Source of the DNA: Desulfitobacterium chlororespirans DSM 11544 | GTDB taxonomy: Bacteria > Bacillota > Desulfitobacteriia > Desulfitobacteriales > Desulfitobacteriaceae | NCBI RefSeq assembly: GCF_900143285.1 | Contig: NZ_FRDN01000004.1 | Location: 499,878-563,877 of the forward strand | Direction of reading: 5' to 3' | Length of the DNA stretch: 64,000 bases | Part shown: in pieces, positions 18,573 through 27,738 of the stretch | Layout: each line of letters starts with the position of its first letter | Position numbering within the stretch: the first letter of the stretch is position 1 | Position numbers and translations under genes: made by a program | Notes under the pieces: model-generated | What the model was told of the DNA's origin: nothing | Database searches by the model: none | Seen by the model: the letters and a program-made list of their open reading frames with translations, nothing else

Positions 18573-20794
18573 TTAAAAAGGGCGGATTTTCAACATGGCT
18601 TCCGACAGATCCTTCACAATGTCCTGCCAGTGGCTGACCGGCTCCTGCCGGAGCTCCTCCCGCACCCTCTCTTCCAGCCCGGTCAGCCGCTCCTCCCAAT
18701 CGGTTTTGACCTGCCGGACCGCTTCCGCCACCCGGCCCGCATGGTTATGCTGTTCCAGGATCTCCTTTGCGATGGCCCGGCTGATTCCGGCCTCCAGGCT
18801 TTGTTCCAGATTCTCCCGCAGGACGGATTCGGGTGGTATCACCTTTCCTTTGTCGTAACGCTGCAGCTTCTCCTCCAGCCAAGCCAGAAACTGGGGGGTG
18901 CTCATAGCATTCAGTTCCACCCTGTTCCTCTGCAGCCAGCCCTCCCACTGAGGCTCAATATAGCTGGCCACCCCTCTTCTGCGTCCTGATCTTTCCACCT
19001 TTTCCACTTCCAGTTCCATAGCCACAGCTTCTTCGGGCTCCAGCCCCAAATTAATGATCTTTACCTTTCTGCCGGGCCGGGCTCCCGTTTCGTTTTGCAG
19101 AGTTTCATAGATGGTGGTGCCATAGGCGTCCGCGTCATGAATGCAGAAAAAGATGATCTCCTCCTCGGCATGTTCCCCCAGGGCATCCAGCAGGTCCCGG
19201 ACCGCCCGGCTGGCATACCCTTTGCTGGTGAGCAGGGCCATGTCGTATTTTTCCGGTATTTTTCTTTCCTTGAGCACATTGAAGAAACCCTCTTTTTCGA
19301 TATAGAGAACTTTGTTGAACGTCCAAAGGGGCTTGCGGTAATTCTCCACCGCAATAGTGCCGATGGAGATATCCTCGCCGCGATGGGGATGATAGAGGGT
19401 TCCCCGCTCATCCCGGTACATGAGGGGGATGTCGCCGTGCCGTGCCTCATAGCCCCCCACCAGGTCCCGGCAGAAATAGTTGTAATCCGGCTCTCTGCCG
19501 GTCTCCCGGATTACATAGGGCCTTACGGCATAATAAAGCTGACGCAGGCTGAAGCGGTACTCGCCGTTGCCGCTGGCTTTGGCAATGGCCTGCTCCAGGC
19601 AATCCGCCACGATCTCCTTATGGGATCTCTTTTTGCCTGCGGGCAGCCCCGTCAGGGTTTTCCCGGCCCGGCGGACGGCCCGGGCGGCTGTCTCCTCGAT
19701 GACATCCTCCACGACGGAAAGATCCGGCTCCTTCCCATCCGTCACCAGCGGCATATAGGGGGTCATGATATTGAGCAGAAGCCGGACGGGCTTGCTCCGA
19801 AAAGAGAGGTACAGCCCGCAGCCCAACAGTCCCAGTTCATGCTTCTCCCGGTCGTAGAGACTGACTCCGCCCGTGATGGGGGATTTGTTGAGCAAAACCG
19901 TTATGTCGGGGCTGGAAGAGGCTTCGGCGTAGACTTCGACCGCAAAGGGGATTTCCGCTCTATGTTCCCCCTTGGCACTCTCCACATAAAAGACGCCCTC
20001 CCCTTTGCTGTAACTGCTCCATTCCTCCCGCTCCCCGATCCGCCCCAATCTCGCCGGCCTGACATTTTTGACCGCCGTTCTCATTTCCCCCAGCAACCCT
20101 TCCGTCTCGGCAAAGGTCAGGTCCCCGGCGGGAGTTTTGGGATAGAGGGCGGCGATTTTCCCCCCTTTGCCCCCGGTGCAGCCGTCAATTGCTGGATAAG
20201 CTCCCGGACGGTGCCGCCGAAGGCCTGGAACAGCTCGAAGAAATTCTCGCTGGTATACCACCAGGGGGAGGTCCTTCCCCGGTAGCTCTCCCCGCCGGCA
20301 TAGCGGACCGCCGTCTGCGCCCAGCTTGAGTTGATAGGCAGTCTGCCCAGTTGGAAGCTGATCTTGGTGCCCATTTCCTGAGCATCGCCCAGGTTCTCGG
20401 GCCGGGCCGTCCCATCGGGCTGAAAATGAATCCGGTAACGCCTGCCCCTTGTGGAAACATACAACTCCCCCCCTGAAGCGGCCACCGCGCCGGCCACCAC
20501 CCGCAGACCGTTCCCCAGCGCTCCCCGGGTGGGCAGCCTCAGGTATTTGGAGGATCTTAAGGGCCTGTTGATGGAAAAAAGTGCGGGGTCCAGCCCAGGC
20601 CCCTGATCCCTGACATAAAAAAAACCGTCTTCAAAACCGATCTCACACTGGCCGCACACATCCAGGGCATTATCCGCCAGTTCCTTGCAGACCAGCATGG
20701 ACAATTTGCTTTTGGGCACTCCCGCCTTTTGGGTCAGTGTCTCCATATTCCGGAACAGTTTCCAGTCTTCACGCTCGAAAAGCATATCCTGCAC
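18573..20794 (-). pseudogene. Topoisomerase VI-like B-A fusion, split by a frameshift
   Basis: Two overlapping frames (20794-20117 and 20261-18573) read as one 740-residue protein if one base is added near 20184-20188. The first frame is a GHKL ATPase: ELADNALD (N box), DQGPGLD (G1), GALGNGLRVV (G2), GTKISF. The second continues with a transducer-like region (IPFAVEVYAE, VLLNKSPITG), then a Spo11/TopoVI-A core with a catalytic-tyrosine motif (LRQLYYAVRP), Toprim glutamate (YIEKEGFFNVL) and HDADAYG. The join falls where IDGCTGGKGGKIAALYP should follow RELIQQL. Such enzymes cut and pass DNA duplexes. Alternatives are two coupled subunits or -1 frameshifting at a GGGGGGA run (20159-20165). Start GTG 20794. 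Confidence 0.75.
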
Positions 20795-20868
20795 TCATCT
20801 CCCTGCATAAATAAGGATGTCGGCAATTTATGGAATATGATATGCTTCTACCCCCGCAAAGGGGAACC

Positions 20869-20920
20869 CCTGCAGCACGAAAAGACGCCCGCCTTTCCTG
20901 TACAGGAAAAGCCGGGCGTC
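20869..20920. repeat. Dispersed repeat copy with hairpin
   Basis: The 31 bp at 20869-20899 match 24115-24145 at 28 positions (shared core GCGAAAAGACGCC apart from one base). Arms GACGCCCG (20884-20891) and CGGGCGTC (20913-20920) form a hairpin. The two copies flank the TetR-flavoprotein segment. The rest of 20795-21055 has no gene. Confidence 0.55.
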
Positions 20921-21055
20921 CTGAGTACAACGGTTCCATCAACAAGATGAGGCGATTAATATAAATGAAACTACCACATATAATGCGGTAGTTTAAAAAG
21001 CAGCCTAAAATCTTTTGGGTTCAACGGACAATTCCTTCCCATGAAAAGTGGCGGG

Positions 21056-21589
21056 CTATATGTCGCACAGCTCCTTTAAAAACGGCGGCACATGGGTGTT
21101 GAAGATATGCACCACGGTCTCAACCGGCACAATCATGCCGTCTCTCCCCCACTTTGTGGTGAGGGAGGCCAGCGCCCGGATGGTATAGTCAAGTTCAAGC
21201 AGCTCCGTTTCCGTCCAGTGGTGATGTTTGCGGAACGCAACATTGCGCTTCACCGCAGAATATCCTCCCCTGTAGCCGTATTCCAGGATCGAATTGTTGT
21301 CGTTTTCCCAGTAGATTTTGCTGAAAAGAATCTTATGCTGCAGAATGTTCTCAAACATAATACGATGGCCCTCGTCCCAGGTAAGGCCGTCACCGATCTT
21401 ATAAAGGGAATGCTCCATCATGTCGTCCCATATCCACTGCGGAACAGAATAGATATCACAGAAATAAGAATAAAAGGTTGACCTCGGTATGCCGCTCAAG
21501 CGGCAAACATCCATCACCTTAATCTCCGAAAGGCTACTTGTCTGAAGTAATCTTTCCAGAGTTTTTTCCAGAGTACTGCAGAGCTTCAT
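21056..21589 (-). CDS. TetR-family regulator of the flavoprotein gene
   Basis: 177 residues from ATG 21589, chosen because GGGAAGGA lies at the right distance; the in-frame GTG at 21625 has none. The N-terminal helix-turn-helix reads IKVMDVCRLSGIPRSTFYSY, as in the TetR subgroup that regulates oxidoreductase genes. The C-terminal domain (QHKILFSKIYWENDNN, LASLTTKWGRDGMI) resembles the TetR_C domain of DhaS-like regulators. It is transcribed away from the flavoprotein gene, and a dyad lies between them, so it likely controls that gene. Confidence 0.85.
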   Translation of the reverse strand: MKLCSTLEKTLERLLQTSSLSEIKVMDVCRLSGIPRSTFYSYFCDIYSVPQWIWDDMMEHSLYKIGDGLTWDEGHRIMFENILQHKILFSKIYWENDNNSILEYGYRGGYSAVKRNVAFRKHHHWTETELLELDYTIRALASLTTKWGRDGMIVPVETVVHIFNTHVPPFLKELCDI

Positions 21590-21751
21590 CTGTCCTTCCC
21601 GCTGCCTTACCCCACTAAGATTCACCTCCAGTTGTGGATGCTTCTATACCTACAGAGGCATCCGGACATTTGATTTTATGTACATTTTATCACAAATTTT
21701 TGAAAATGTGAATCCATTTAGAGCATCCCAGCAAACCTGGCTTGGCCTTCC

Positions 21752-21777
21752 CTGGACAGTTTTCAGTATCTGTCCAG
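21752..21777. promoter_or_regulatory. Dyad between tetR and flavoprotein gene
   Basis: CTGGACAG and CTGTCCAG are perfect arms 10 bp apart, in the middle of the 299-bp divergent intergenic region. Good candidate operator for the TetR protein. No strong -35/-10 pair was recognised. Confidence 0.45.
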
Positions 21778-21888
21778 AGCCAATGACTTTATAGACAAAA
21801 CAGCGGAACTGTACGATGAAATTTCCGGCAATGATTTGTAAAATGAAATCGCGCAATTATATTATCAATCGTTGGGAGGAGAAAAACA

Positions 21889-23994
21889 ATGAGCACCACT
21901 ATCTCACGCAGGGACTTTTTTAAGACTGCCGCTTTAGGAGCAGCCGGCATCGGCCTCATGGGACTGACAGGCTGTGACACATCCGTCAATGAGACTCCCG
22001 GGGCGGACCTCACATCACCGGAAGGCTCCGCCGCGCTTCCCGGCTCTTTCACCCTTGAAGAGTTTAAGGATTCACTGGTACAGCTTGACTCCATTACCAG
22101 TTTTGTTGGCGAGGTTACAGTAGACATCGTCGTTGTCGGCGCCGGTGCAGCCGGTGTACCGGCGGCAGTCACCGCCGCTGAGGGAGGCAATTCCGTCGCC
22201 GTGCTGCAGAAGCAGAGTACGGTCGTCTCTCAAGGCAACTGCGGTTCCGGTCTTATTATCGACAAAAGTGACACCGAGGGGCTCCTGCGTTATGTCCAGC
22301 AGACCAACAGTCTGAACAGCTGGCGCTCCGACCCTGAGCTTCTTAAGGCCTACGTTATGCATTCCGGCGAGGCCGTGCAATGGGTATACGACCGCGCCCG
22401 CCTGACCGGCACTTCTGCCGGCAAGCCCAATGACAAAGGACTCTTCGCTTACCTGGACACCAGCCAGGATTTCACCGGCGAATGGACCGACCATCGTTAC
22501 AGCAAGTTCGACTACGGTACGGCTAAAGCCCATATGTATGCCCCCTGGATGGGACCGAAACCCAATAATATCGGCACGTACCTGAGCTACGTGCTTGACG
22601 AGGCCGCCCAGCAATATTCCGACCGCATGAAGATTTATTACAGCACTCCGGGGGTTCAGCTTATTGTGGATGCCGGCCGGGTGAAGGGTGTCGTTGGCAA
22701 GCTTGCCGACGGGACTTATGTAAAGTTTAATGCTAACAAAGCCGTTATCCTCGCCACCGGTGACTATCAAAACAACCCTGCCATGGTGAAGCACTGGTGC
22801 CCGGATGTGGAGAACTTCGACAAGAAACAGTTCCAGAAGACGGGGGACGGCCACCTCATGGCAGTCACCGCCGGAGCTGTCATGGAAAAACTCGGGCATA
22901 CCAAAATGCTCCACGACTTTGACGCCGGCCTCATGTATGAGGAGCCCTTCCTTTCCGTCAACATGAAAGGCCAACGCTTCTGCAATGAGTTCATCGGTTT
23001 TGTCTATATGAACGACATGATGCTCCATCAGGATATGTACAAGGGGGGCAAGAACTACGACGATCCGGAGAAGGGTTCTCTCGGGTGGTATTGCCAAATC
23101 TACGACAGCGACTACATGAGCCATGAAGCTTTCGAATCCTTAGTCCCCCCTGCCGTCATGGAAAAATACATGCCGGAAATTACCGATGAACACTATGCCG
23201 CCTCCCATAATGGCACAGCCCGCACAGGCGTCTTCCCCCACCTGATCGACACCTGGCGTGCCGACAGCCTCGACGAGCTGGCCGACAAGCTCGGCATTGA
23301 GGATAAGCAAGCGTTCCTGGCCACTATCGAGCGCTACAACACGTTGTGCTCAAAGGGTGCGGATGAAGACTTCGGCAAAGATAAAAAGTGGATGAATGCT
23401 ATTAAAAAACCTCCTTTTTATGGAATCCGGCGCCATCTGCGCGTCTCGGCCCTCTGCTCCGGTGTCTATATAAACGCCAACGGACAAACTCTCGATGAAA
23501 ACAAAATGCCTGTCGAAGGCCTTTATTGTGCCGGCAACCTGGGCGGACAGTTCTACGGCGCGGCGGATTATCCCTTCCATGCTACAGGTCTCTCCATCGG
23601 GCGCTGCTTCACCTTTGGCCGTCTGGCCGCTAAGCACGCCGCCTCCCTTTCCGGCGGCAGTGGCAAGATCGCCGAGTCCGGCACCACCACCGTTGCCGCA
23701 AGCTCTGTCGGTTCTTCCGGCAATTGGAAGGACGGCACCTATCAGGGCAAGGGCTCCGGGGTCTTCGGAGACGATATTAAGGTGAGCGTCACCATCGCCA
23801 GCGGCAAGATCACCGCCATCACCGTAGACGAGCAGAAAGAAACCGAAACCATCGGCGGCGTGGCATTGCCCACGTATATCGAAGCGGTGATCGCCAACCA
23901 GTCCACCGGGATTGACGCGGTCTCCGGCGCTACTATGACACTAAAAGGCTTCACTGACGCAGTAAACGATGCCCTGGCCAAAGCATCCGCCTAA
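21889..23994 (+). CDS. Tat-exported fumarate reductase-like flavoprotein
   Basis: 701 residues, start ATG behind GGGAGGAG. The N-terminus has a twin-arginine signal (SRRDFFKTAALGAAG) followed by a cysteine in LTGCD, so it may be a Tat lipoprotein. Residues about 80-580 form the FAD-binding fold (VVVGAGAAGVPAAVTAAEGG, then GLYCAGNLGGQFYGAADYPF). The C-terminal 90 residues are an FMN-binding domain with SGATMT, the site of covalent FMN-threonine linkage. Relatives reduce fumarate, urocanate or other enoates outside the cytoplasm as anaerobic electron acceptors. The substrate cannot be read from the sequence. Single gene with its own terminator, controlled by the divergent TetR. Confidence 0.9.
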   Translation: MSTTISRRDFFKTAALGAAGIGLMGLTGCDTSVNETPGADLTSPEGSAALPGSFTLEEFKDSLVQLDSITSFVGEVTVDIVVVGAGAAGVPAAVTAAEGGNSVAVLQKQSTVVSQGNCGSGLIIDKSDTEGLLRYVQQTNSLNSWRSDPELLKAYVMHSGEAVQWVYDRARLTGTSAGKPNDKGLFAYLDTSQDFTGEWTDHRYSKFDYGTAKAHMYAPWMGPKPNNIGTYLSYVLDEAAQQYSDRMKIYYSTPGVQLIVDAGRVKGVVGKLADGTYVKFNANKAVILATGDYQNNPAMVKHWCPDVENFDKKQFQKTGDGHLMAVTAGAVMEKLGHTKMLHDFDAGLMYEEPFLSVNMKGQRFCNEFIGFVYMNDMMLHQDMYKGGKNYDDPEKGSLGWYCQIYDSDYMSHEAFESLVPPAVMEKYMPEITDEHYAASHNGTARTGVFPHLIDTWRADSLDELADKLGIEDKQAFLATIERYNTLCSKGADEDFGKDKKWMNAIKKPPFYGIRRHLRVSALCSGVYINANGQTLDENKMPVEGLYCAGNLGGQFYGAADYPFHATGLSIGRCFTFGRLAAKHAASLSGGSGKIAESGTTTVAASSVGSSGNWKDGTYQGKGSGVFGDDIKVSVTIASGKITAITVDEQKETETIGGVALPTYIEAVIANQSTGIDAVSGATMTLKGFTDAVNDALAKASA

Positions 23995-24004
23995 TGACGT
24001 AAAG

Positions 24005-24085
24005 GCAAACCATTTCTTAGGATACAAAGACTGCCGCCTAAGCCTTAATAGGGCCTTGGCGGCAGTCTTTAATTCCTAATATTTG
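24005..24085 (+). terminator. Terminator after the flavoprotein gene, repeat family
   Basis: 13-bp perfect stem AAAGACTGCCGCC (24026-24038) with GGCGGCAGTCTTT (24058-24070). The flanking bases (GCAAACCATTTCT before it, ATTCC after it) recur around the hairpin at 31458-31497, so the unit is a dispersed element. Confidence 0.8.
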
Positions 24086-24114
24086 ACTATACTCCCGCCT
24101 CTGGGGCAGCGTCT

Positions 24115-24145
24115 CCTGCAGTGCGAAAAGACGCCTGCCTTTCCT
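24115..24145. repeat. Second copy of a 31-bp dispersed repeat
   Basis: 28 of 31 positions match 20869-20899. It lies between the flavoprotein terminator and the end of the adenine deaminase gene. Confidence 0.55.
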
Positions 24146-24171
24146 TGGCTTATCCACATTGATTTGTCAAC

Positions 24172-25872
24172 TTATCTGATAAATTTCTGCTCCACCACAT
24201 CATAGAGTCCCCGGGTGGTGATGCGGATCTCCGGGATCACCGGAAGGGCAATAAAGGACAGGGCGATAAAAGGATGGGTATGGGCCGGCACCCCCATCTC
24301 ATGGGCATAACCGATCATTTGATTCAGAGTATTCTCTACAGCCTGATATCCGACATCGCTGATTAAACCCATAATAGGCAGGGGCAGGGTGGCCAGCACT
24401 CTTTGCCCGCGGATCATGGTATAGCCCCCCTGGACTCTCTGCAATTCCTGCAGGGCGAGCAGGATACTTTCGTCGTTGTCACCGATGGCCACCACATTGT
24501 GAGAATCGTGGGAAACGCTGGTGGCGATTGCTCCCTGCTGCAGATTAAAGCCAAGCACGGGAGCCACGGCGAAATGTCCCGTCCCTTTGTGGCGTTCCAC
24601 CACAACCACCTTGTTGTATTGGGCATTGGGAACAAAGCAGCCGTCCTGGGCGGGCAGAACATTCCGCACATGCTTCGTAGTGATTTGACCTTCGATCATT
24701 TGAATCAGGGAAGATGGGGAGTCAGAGACAGCTAATTTCAGATCATCGGCACTGAGGGCGGGAAGGTGGACGGTCCGGCGCAGCTGCTCCGGACAGGGCT
24801 TAATTTCAATTTTCTTTTCCCGCTCCACTTTTTTCCCTTTGTGGTAGACCGAATGAACCACTACCTCTTCCAGGCTGTCCAGGATGACGAAATCCGCCTG
24901 ATATCCCGGGGCAACTGCCCCCAGTTCCGTCAGGTTGTAGCATCTGGCTGTATTGATGGTGGCCATTTTAATGGCTTTAAGGGGCGGAAGGCCCAAGGCA
25001 ATGCTCTTTTTAATGTTATAGCTGATATGGCCTTCCTTTTGGATATCGTTGATATGTTTGTCATCGGTACAGAAGGAAAAGTTCCCTGTATCCAGGTTAT
25101 TTTCCTGAATCCCCCGGACAATGGCCTCCAGGTTTCTGGCACCGGAACCCTCGCGAATCAGGACCTGCATGCCGTTGCGTATTTCCTCCAGGGCATAGGC
25201 ATAGTCGATGCATTCGTGGTCCGTTTTGATGCCGGCCAGGGCATAGGCCGCCAGTTGTTTGTCTTCCAGATAGGGAGCATGTCCGTCTTTGATGCGCTCC
25301 CGGAAAAGGCGGAGTTTCTTCACCATCTCCTCTTCCCCTTCGATCACAGACACATAATCCATCACCTCACCCAGACCCAGAACACGGGGGTTGGCCAGAT
25401 AGGGCTCCATCTTTTCCGCTGAGAAAACACCGCCGTTTTCTTCAAAAGGCACCGCCGGAACACAGGAGGGCAGCATCAGAAAGACATTGGCCGCCAAACC
25501 TTCGGTCTGATCCAGCATATAATCCAGGCCCTCTTCACCGGCCACATTAACTACCTCATGGGGATCAATGATAAATGTGGTGGTTCCCCATTGGAGGGCG
25601 GAGTGAATGAGCTCCGGCGGCGCAACCAGGGTGCTCTCCAAATGGAGGTGGGCGTCGATGAAGCCCGGGCAGAGATACTTCCCGCTCAGATCCACTTCTT
25701 CCCGGCCCTGGTACTGCCCCACACCCACAATCACCCCGTCTTCAACGGCAACATCCCTGACCAGAATTTCCTCTGAGAACACATTGATGACCTGGGCGTT
25801 CTTCAGCACAAGCTGTGCCTTCTCCCGCCCCAGGGACTTTGGCTCCAGCTTTTTTAAATTCCTATCGTTCAT
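24172..25872 (-). CDS. ade: Adenine deaminase
   Basis: 566 residues from ATG 25872, placed by the GAGGAGG site 8 bp upstream; in-frame starts further up lack one. Converts adenine to hypoxanthine and ammonia in purine salvage. Amidohydrolase motifs are visible: [13 protein letters not shown] (metal-binding His pair), [27 protein letters not shown] and SFCTDDKH. The C-terminal half ([33 protein letters not shown]) is the family-specific domain. An adenine riboswitch in its leader supports the assignment. Single gene. Confidence 0.95.
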   Translation of the reverse strand: MNDRNLKKLEPKSLGREKAQLVLKNAQVINVFSEEILVRDVAVEDGVIVGVGQYQGREEVDLSGKYLCPGFIDAHLHLESTLVAPPELIHSALQWGTTTFIIDPHEVVNVAGEEGLDYMLDQTEGLAANVFLMLPSCVPAVPFEENGGVFSAEKMEPYLANPRVLGLGEVMDYVSVIEGEEEMVKKLRLFRERIKDGHAPYLEDKQLAAYALAGIKTDHECIDYAYALEEIRNGMQVLIREGSGARNLEAIVRGIQENNLDTGNFSFCTDDKHINDIQKEGHISYNIKKSIALGLPPLKAIKMATINTARCYNLTELGAVAPGYQADFVILDSLEEVVVHSVYHKGKKVEREKKIEIKPCPEQLRRTVHLPALSADDLKLAVSDSPSSLIQMIEGQITTKHVRNVLPAQDGCFVPNAQYNKVVVVERHKGTGHFAVAPVLGFNLQQGAIATSVSHDSHNVVAIGDNDESILLALQELQRVQGGYTMIRGQRVLATLPLPIMGLISDVGYQAVENTLNQMIGYAHEMGVPAHTHPFIALSFIALPVIPEIRITTRGLYDVVEQKFIR

Positions 25873-26024
25873 AGACCATACCTCCTCATGCATTTCCCCT
25901 GATCGCTTATTTTCGATCCGATTCATTCCACCAAAGGCTTAAAGGATAATAAAAAAAGATTATAAAACATTTCAAACAGAATATAGCCGGCCCTTAAACA
26001 TCGCCGGTTGCTTTCCATTCAAAA

Positions 26025-26090
26025 TTTTCATAATCAACTATTTACGGTAGTTGGTAGAGACGTTCAACCCATTATGAACTTATATAAAAA
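26025..26090 (-). ncRNA. Adenine-sensing purine riboswitch aptamer
   Basis: On the minus strand the leader of the adenine deaminase gene folds as a purine aptamer. P1 is TTTTTATA (26090-26083) with TATGAAAA (26032-26025), P2 is GTTCA/TGAAC, and P3 is AACTA/TAGTT with loop CCGTAAA. The conserved junction GTCTCTACC lies between P2 and P3. The last junction reads GAT, with U at the discriminator position (26033) where guanine aptamers have C, so adenine is the expected ligand. Downstream, a GC-rich ACCGGC/GCCGGC hairpin could be part of the expression platform, but no clear terminator U-run follows, so the switching mode is open. Confidence 0.92.
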
Positions 26091-26169
26091 TTTTATTATT
26101 CAGTTCAGTTCGATTTTTTCCCGGACCTTTCTCTGGTTATGATCACGCTTGCCGCTGATTTTGTTCTAC

Positions 26170-26198
26170 ATTATAAGCAGTGAAAAGGTAAATGTCAA
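26170..26198 (-). promoter_or_regulatory. Consensus promoter of the adenine deaminase gene
   Basis: TTGACA (26198-26193) and TATAAT (26175-26170) with a 17-bp spacer, a perfect SigA-type promoter. It makes a leader of about 290 nt that includes the riboswitch. Confidence 0.9.
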
Positions 26199-26267
26199 GG
26201 AAAGAAAGTCCATGTTATAATGAATGACAAGATACCTAAAGAATGATAGAAATCAGGAGGATGGATC

Positions 26268-26759
26268 ATGAGCATTACCGTCAGAGAATTTACACCTGAA
26301 GATATTCCCGCTATGCTGCCCATTTGGAACGAAGTGGTAGCTACCGGGATTGCGTTCCCCCAGATGGAACCCCTTGACGAAACGAGCGGCCTGGAGTTTT
26401 TCGGCGGCCAATCCTTTACCGGGGTGGCCATCGAAGAAGCTACCGGCAACATGGTGGGATTGTATATCCTCCATCCGAACAATGTGGGCCGCTGCGGACA
26501 TATCTGCAATGCCAGCTATGCCGTCAAAAGCGAAGAACGGGGAAAACGCATCGGCGAGATTTTGGTTAAGCATTGCCTCGCCAAGGCTAAGGAAATCGGG
26601 TTTCAGCTCCTGCAATTCAACGCCGTCGTCAGCACCAATACGGCAGCCCTGCAACTCTACGCTAAGCTGGGTTTCGTTCAGCTTGGGGTCATTCCCAAGG
26701 GCTTTCTCATGAAAGACGGAACCTATGAGGATATCATTCCACATTATTATCTGCTGTAA
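26268..26759 (+). CDS. GNAT-family N-acetyltransferase
   Basis: 163 residues behind CAGGAGGATGG. The GNAT fold is recognisable: SITVREFTPEDIPAMLPIWN at the start, then SYAVKSEERGKRIGEILVKH holding the acetyl-CoA pyrophosphate loop (RGKRIG), and a C-terminal ALQLYAKLGFVQLG. Transfers an acetyl group to an unknown amine. Single gene. Confidence 0.88.
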   Translation: MSITVREFTPEDIPAMLPIWNEVVATGIAFPQMEPLDETSGLEFFGGQSFTGVAIEEATGNMVGLYILHPNNVGRCGHICNASYAVKSEERGKRIGEILVKHCLAKAKEIGFQLLQFNAVVSTNTAALQLYAKLGFVQLGVIPKGFLMKDGTYEDIIPHYYLL

Positions 26760-27096
26760 GCGAAATGGCTGTGGACCGGCGATTCATCCCGATGCCTAAC
26801 AATAATGTCCACAAAGATGATGGTTGACTATCATTGATTCACATTATGCCTTATGGCATCCTCCACAAAGGCGCTTCTTTCCTTTTACTTGAACAACACT
26901 TTCGTATGCGTCCAAATGGTGCATCAATGCATCATTTGAACTCCCAAAAGCGGTTGAAAATTTTAAAAAAGCAGCGATTTTCTGTGATCGATAAAAATAT
27001 TTCAGGCTAAAAGGGCAAGATAAAAAAATATAGTCAAAGAAGGTCAAAACCCCGCCTTGAAGCTCCTGCAGAAAAATTATATAAATAAATTGTAAA
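26760..27096. other. Intergenic stretch without recognised gene
   Basis: AT-rich region between the acetyltransferase and hsp20. A 67-codon frame on the minus strand (27047-26844) lacks a ribosome site and known features. No terminator with a U-run was found. Confidence 0.4.
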
Positions 27097-27113
27097 GGTC
27101 AGTTTTGGTCAGT
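27097..27113 (+). promoter_or_regulatory. CtsR-like heat-shock operator
   Basis: GGTCAGTTTTGGTCAGT is a direct repeat that fits the CtsR consensus RGTCADNNANRGTCADN at all but one fixed position. It lies about 120 bp before the hsp20 start. Confidence 0.65.
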
Positions 27114-27130
27114 TAACATAAGATAACTCA

Positions 27131-27155
27131 AGGAGGTGGGTTCTGTATGTTCTAG
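27131..27155 (+). other. Strong ribosome site before a two-codon frame
   Basis: AAGGAGGTG is followed 8 bp later by ATG TTC TAG (27147-27155). This is a near-perfect translation start that ends after two codons, in the hsp20 leader. It may be a remnant or a ribosome-stalling or regulatory element. Confidence 0.4.
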
Positions 27156-27235
27156 TTAACTATAAGGCTTTGGAGCCTTGCCTTACTCCTGCCATTGCTT
27201 AAATTCAAGTAAAAGTACAGACGGAGGTGTTGTTT

Positions 27236-27690
27236 ATGTTTGATTTAGTTCCTTTTGAAGGAAGAAATTCAGGTTTGCCAAGGAAATCCCGCAATCTTTT
27301 TGACATTGACAGCATTTTCGAAAACTTTTTTAACGATACCCTATTCCCCGCCTTTTACAACCAAAGCGGTCAAATGCGGGTGGACATCAGGGAAAATGAG
27401 AAGGAATTCATTGTCGAAGCTGAACTTCCCGGTGTGAACAAAGAGAAAATCCATATTGATTGTACTGAGGATAAGCTTACTATAACCGTCCAGAAGACCG
27501 AAAGTACGGAAGAACAGAAGGATAACTACATCAGGAAAGAAAGAAAAGCCAGCTCCATGGCCAGGTCCTTTGCCATAGCCAATATCAGACATGAGGAAAT
27601 AACGGCTAATATGAAAACGGCCTGCTCACCGTTACCTTGCCCAAGCATGAAAAGACTGCGCCCAAAGGCAAAAAAATTGATATCCAGTAG
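27236..27690 (+). pseudogene. Hsp20 small heat-shock protein, frameshifted
   Basis: Start ATG 27236, 6 bp after GGAGGTG. An alpha-crystallin domain runs from about residue 40 (RVDIRENEKEFIVEAELPGV, KITI-like DKLTITVQK). After NIRHEEITAN (near 27605) the frame becomes nonsense, but one added base restores YENGLLTVTLPKHEKTAPK to the TAG at 27688, giving 151 residues, the normal family length. As written, the frame runs on to 27817. The protein would be a holdase that keeps unfolded proteins soluble. The CtsR-like site suggests heat-shock control. Sequencing error versus real mutation cannot be told here. Confidence 0.8.
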
Positions 27691-27699
27691 TTCCCCTTC

Positions 27700-27733
27700 A
27701 AAAAGAGCGCCGGACTTCCCCGGCGCTCTTTTT
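27700..27733. terminator. Bidirectional terminator
   Basis: AAAAAGAGCGCCGG and CCGGCGCTCTTTTT are perfect 14-bp arms between the convergent hsp20 and ABC permease genes, with U-runs on both strands. Confidence 0.93.
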
Positions 27734-27738
27734 GTCTT

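Noticed and set aside
19095-20285. 396-codon plus-strand frame across the topoisomerase-like gene
   Set aside because: Opposite strand of a GC-rich gene with strong motifs; no ribosome site or family pattern.
22072-23124. 350-codon frame on the minus strand inside the flavoprotein gene
   Set aside because: It is antisense to a gene with clear FAD and FMN motifs and has no recognisable domain of its own.
26844-27047. 67-codon minus-strand frame before hsp20
   Set aside because: No ribosome site, promoter or family likeness.
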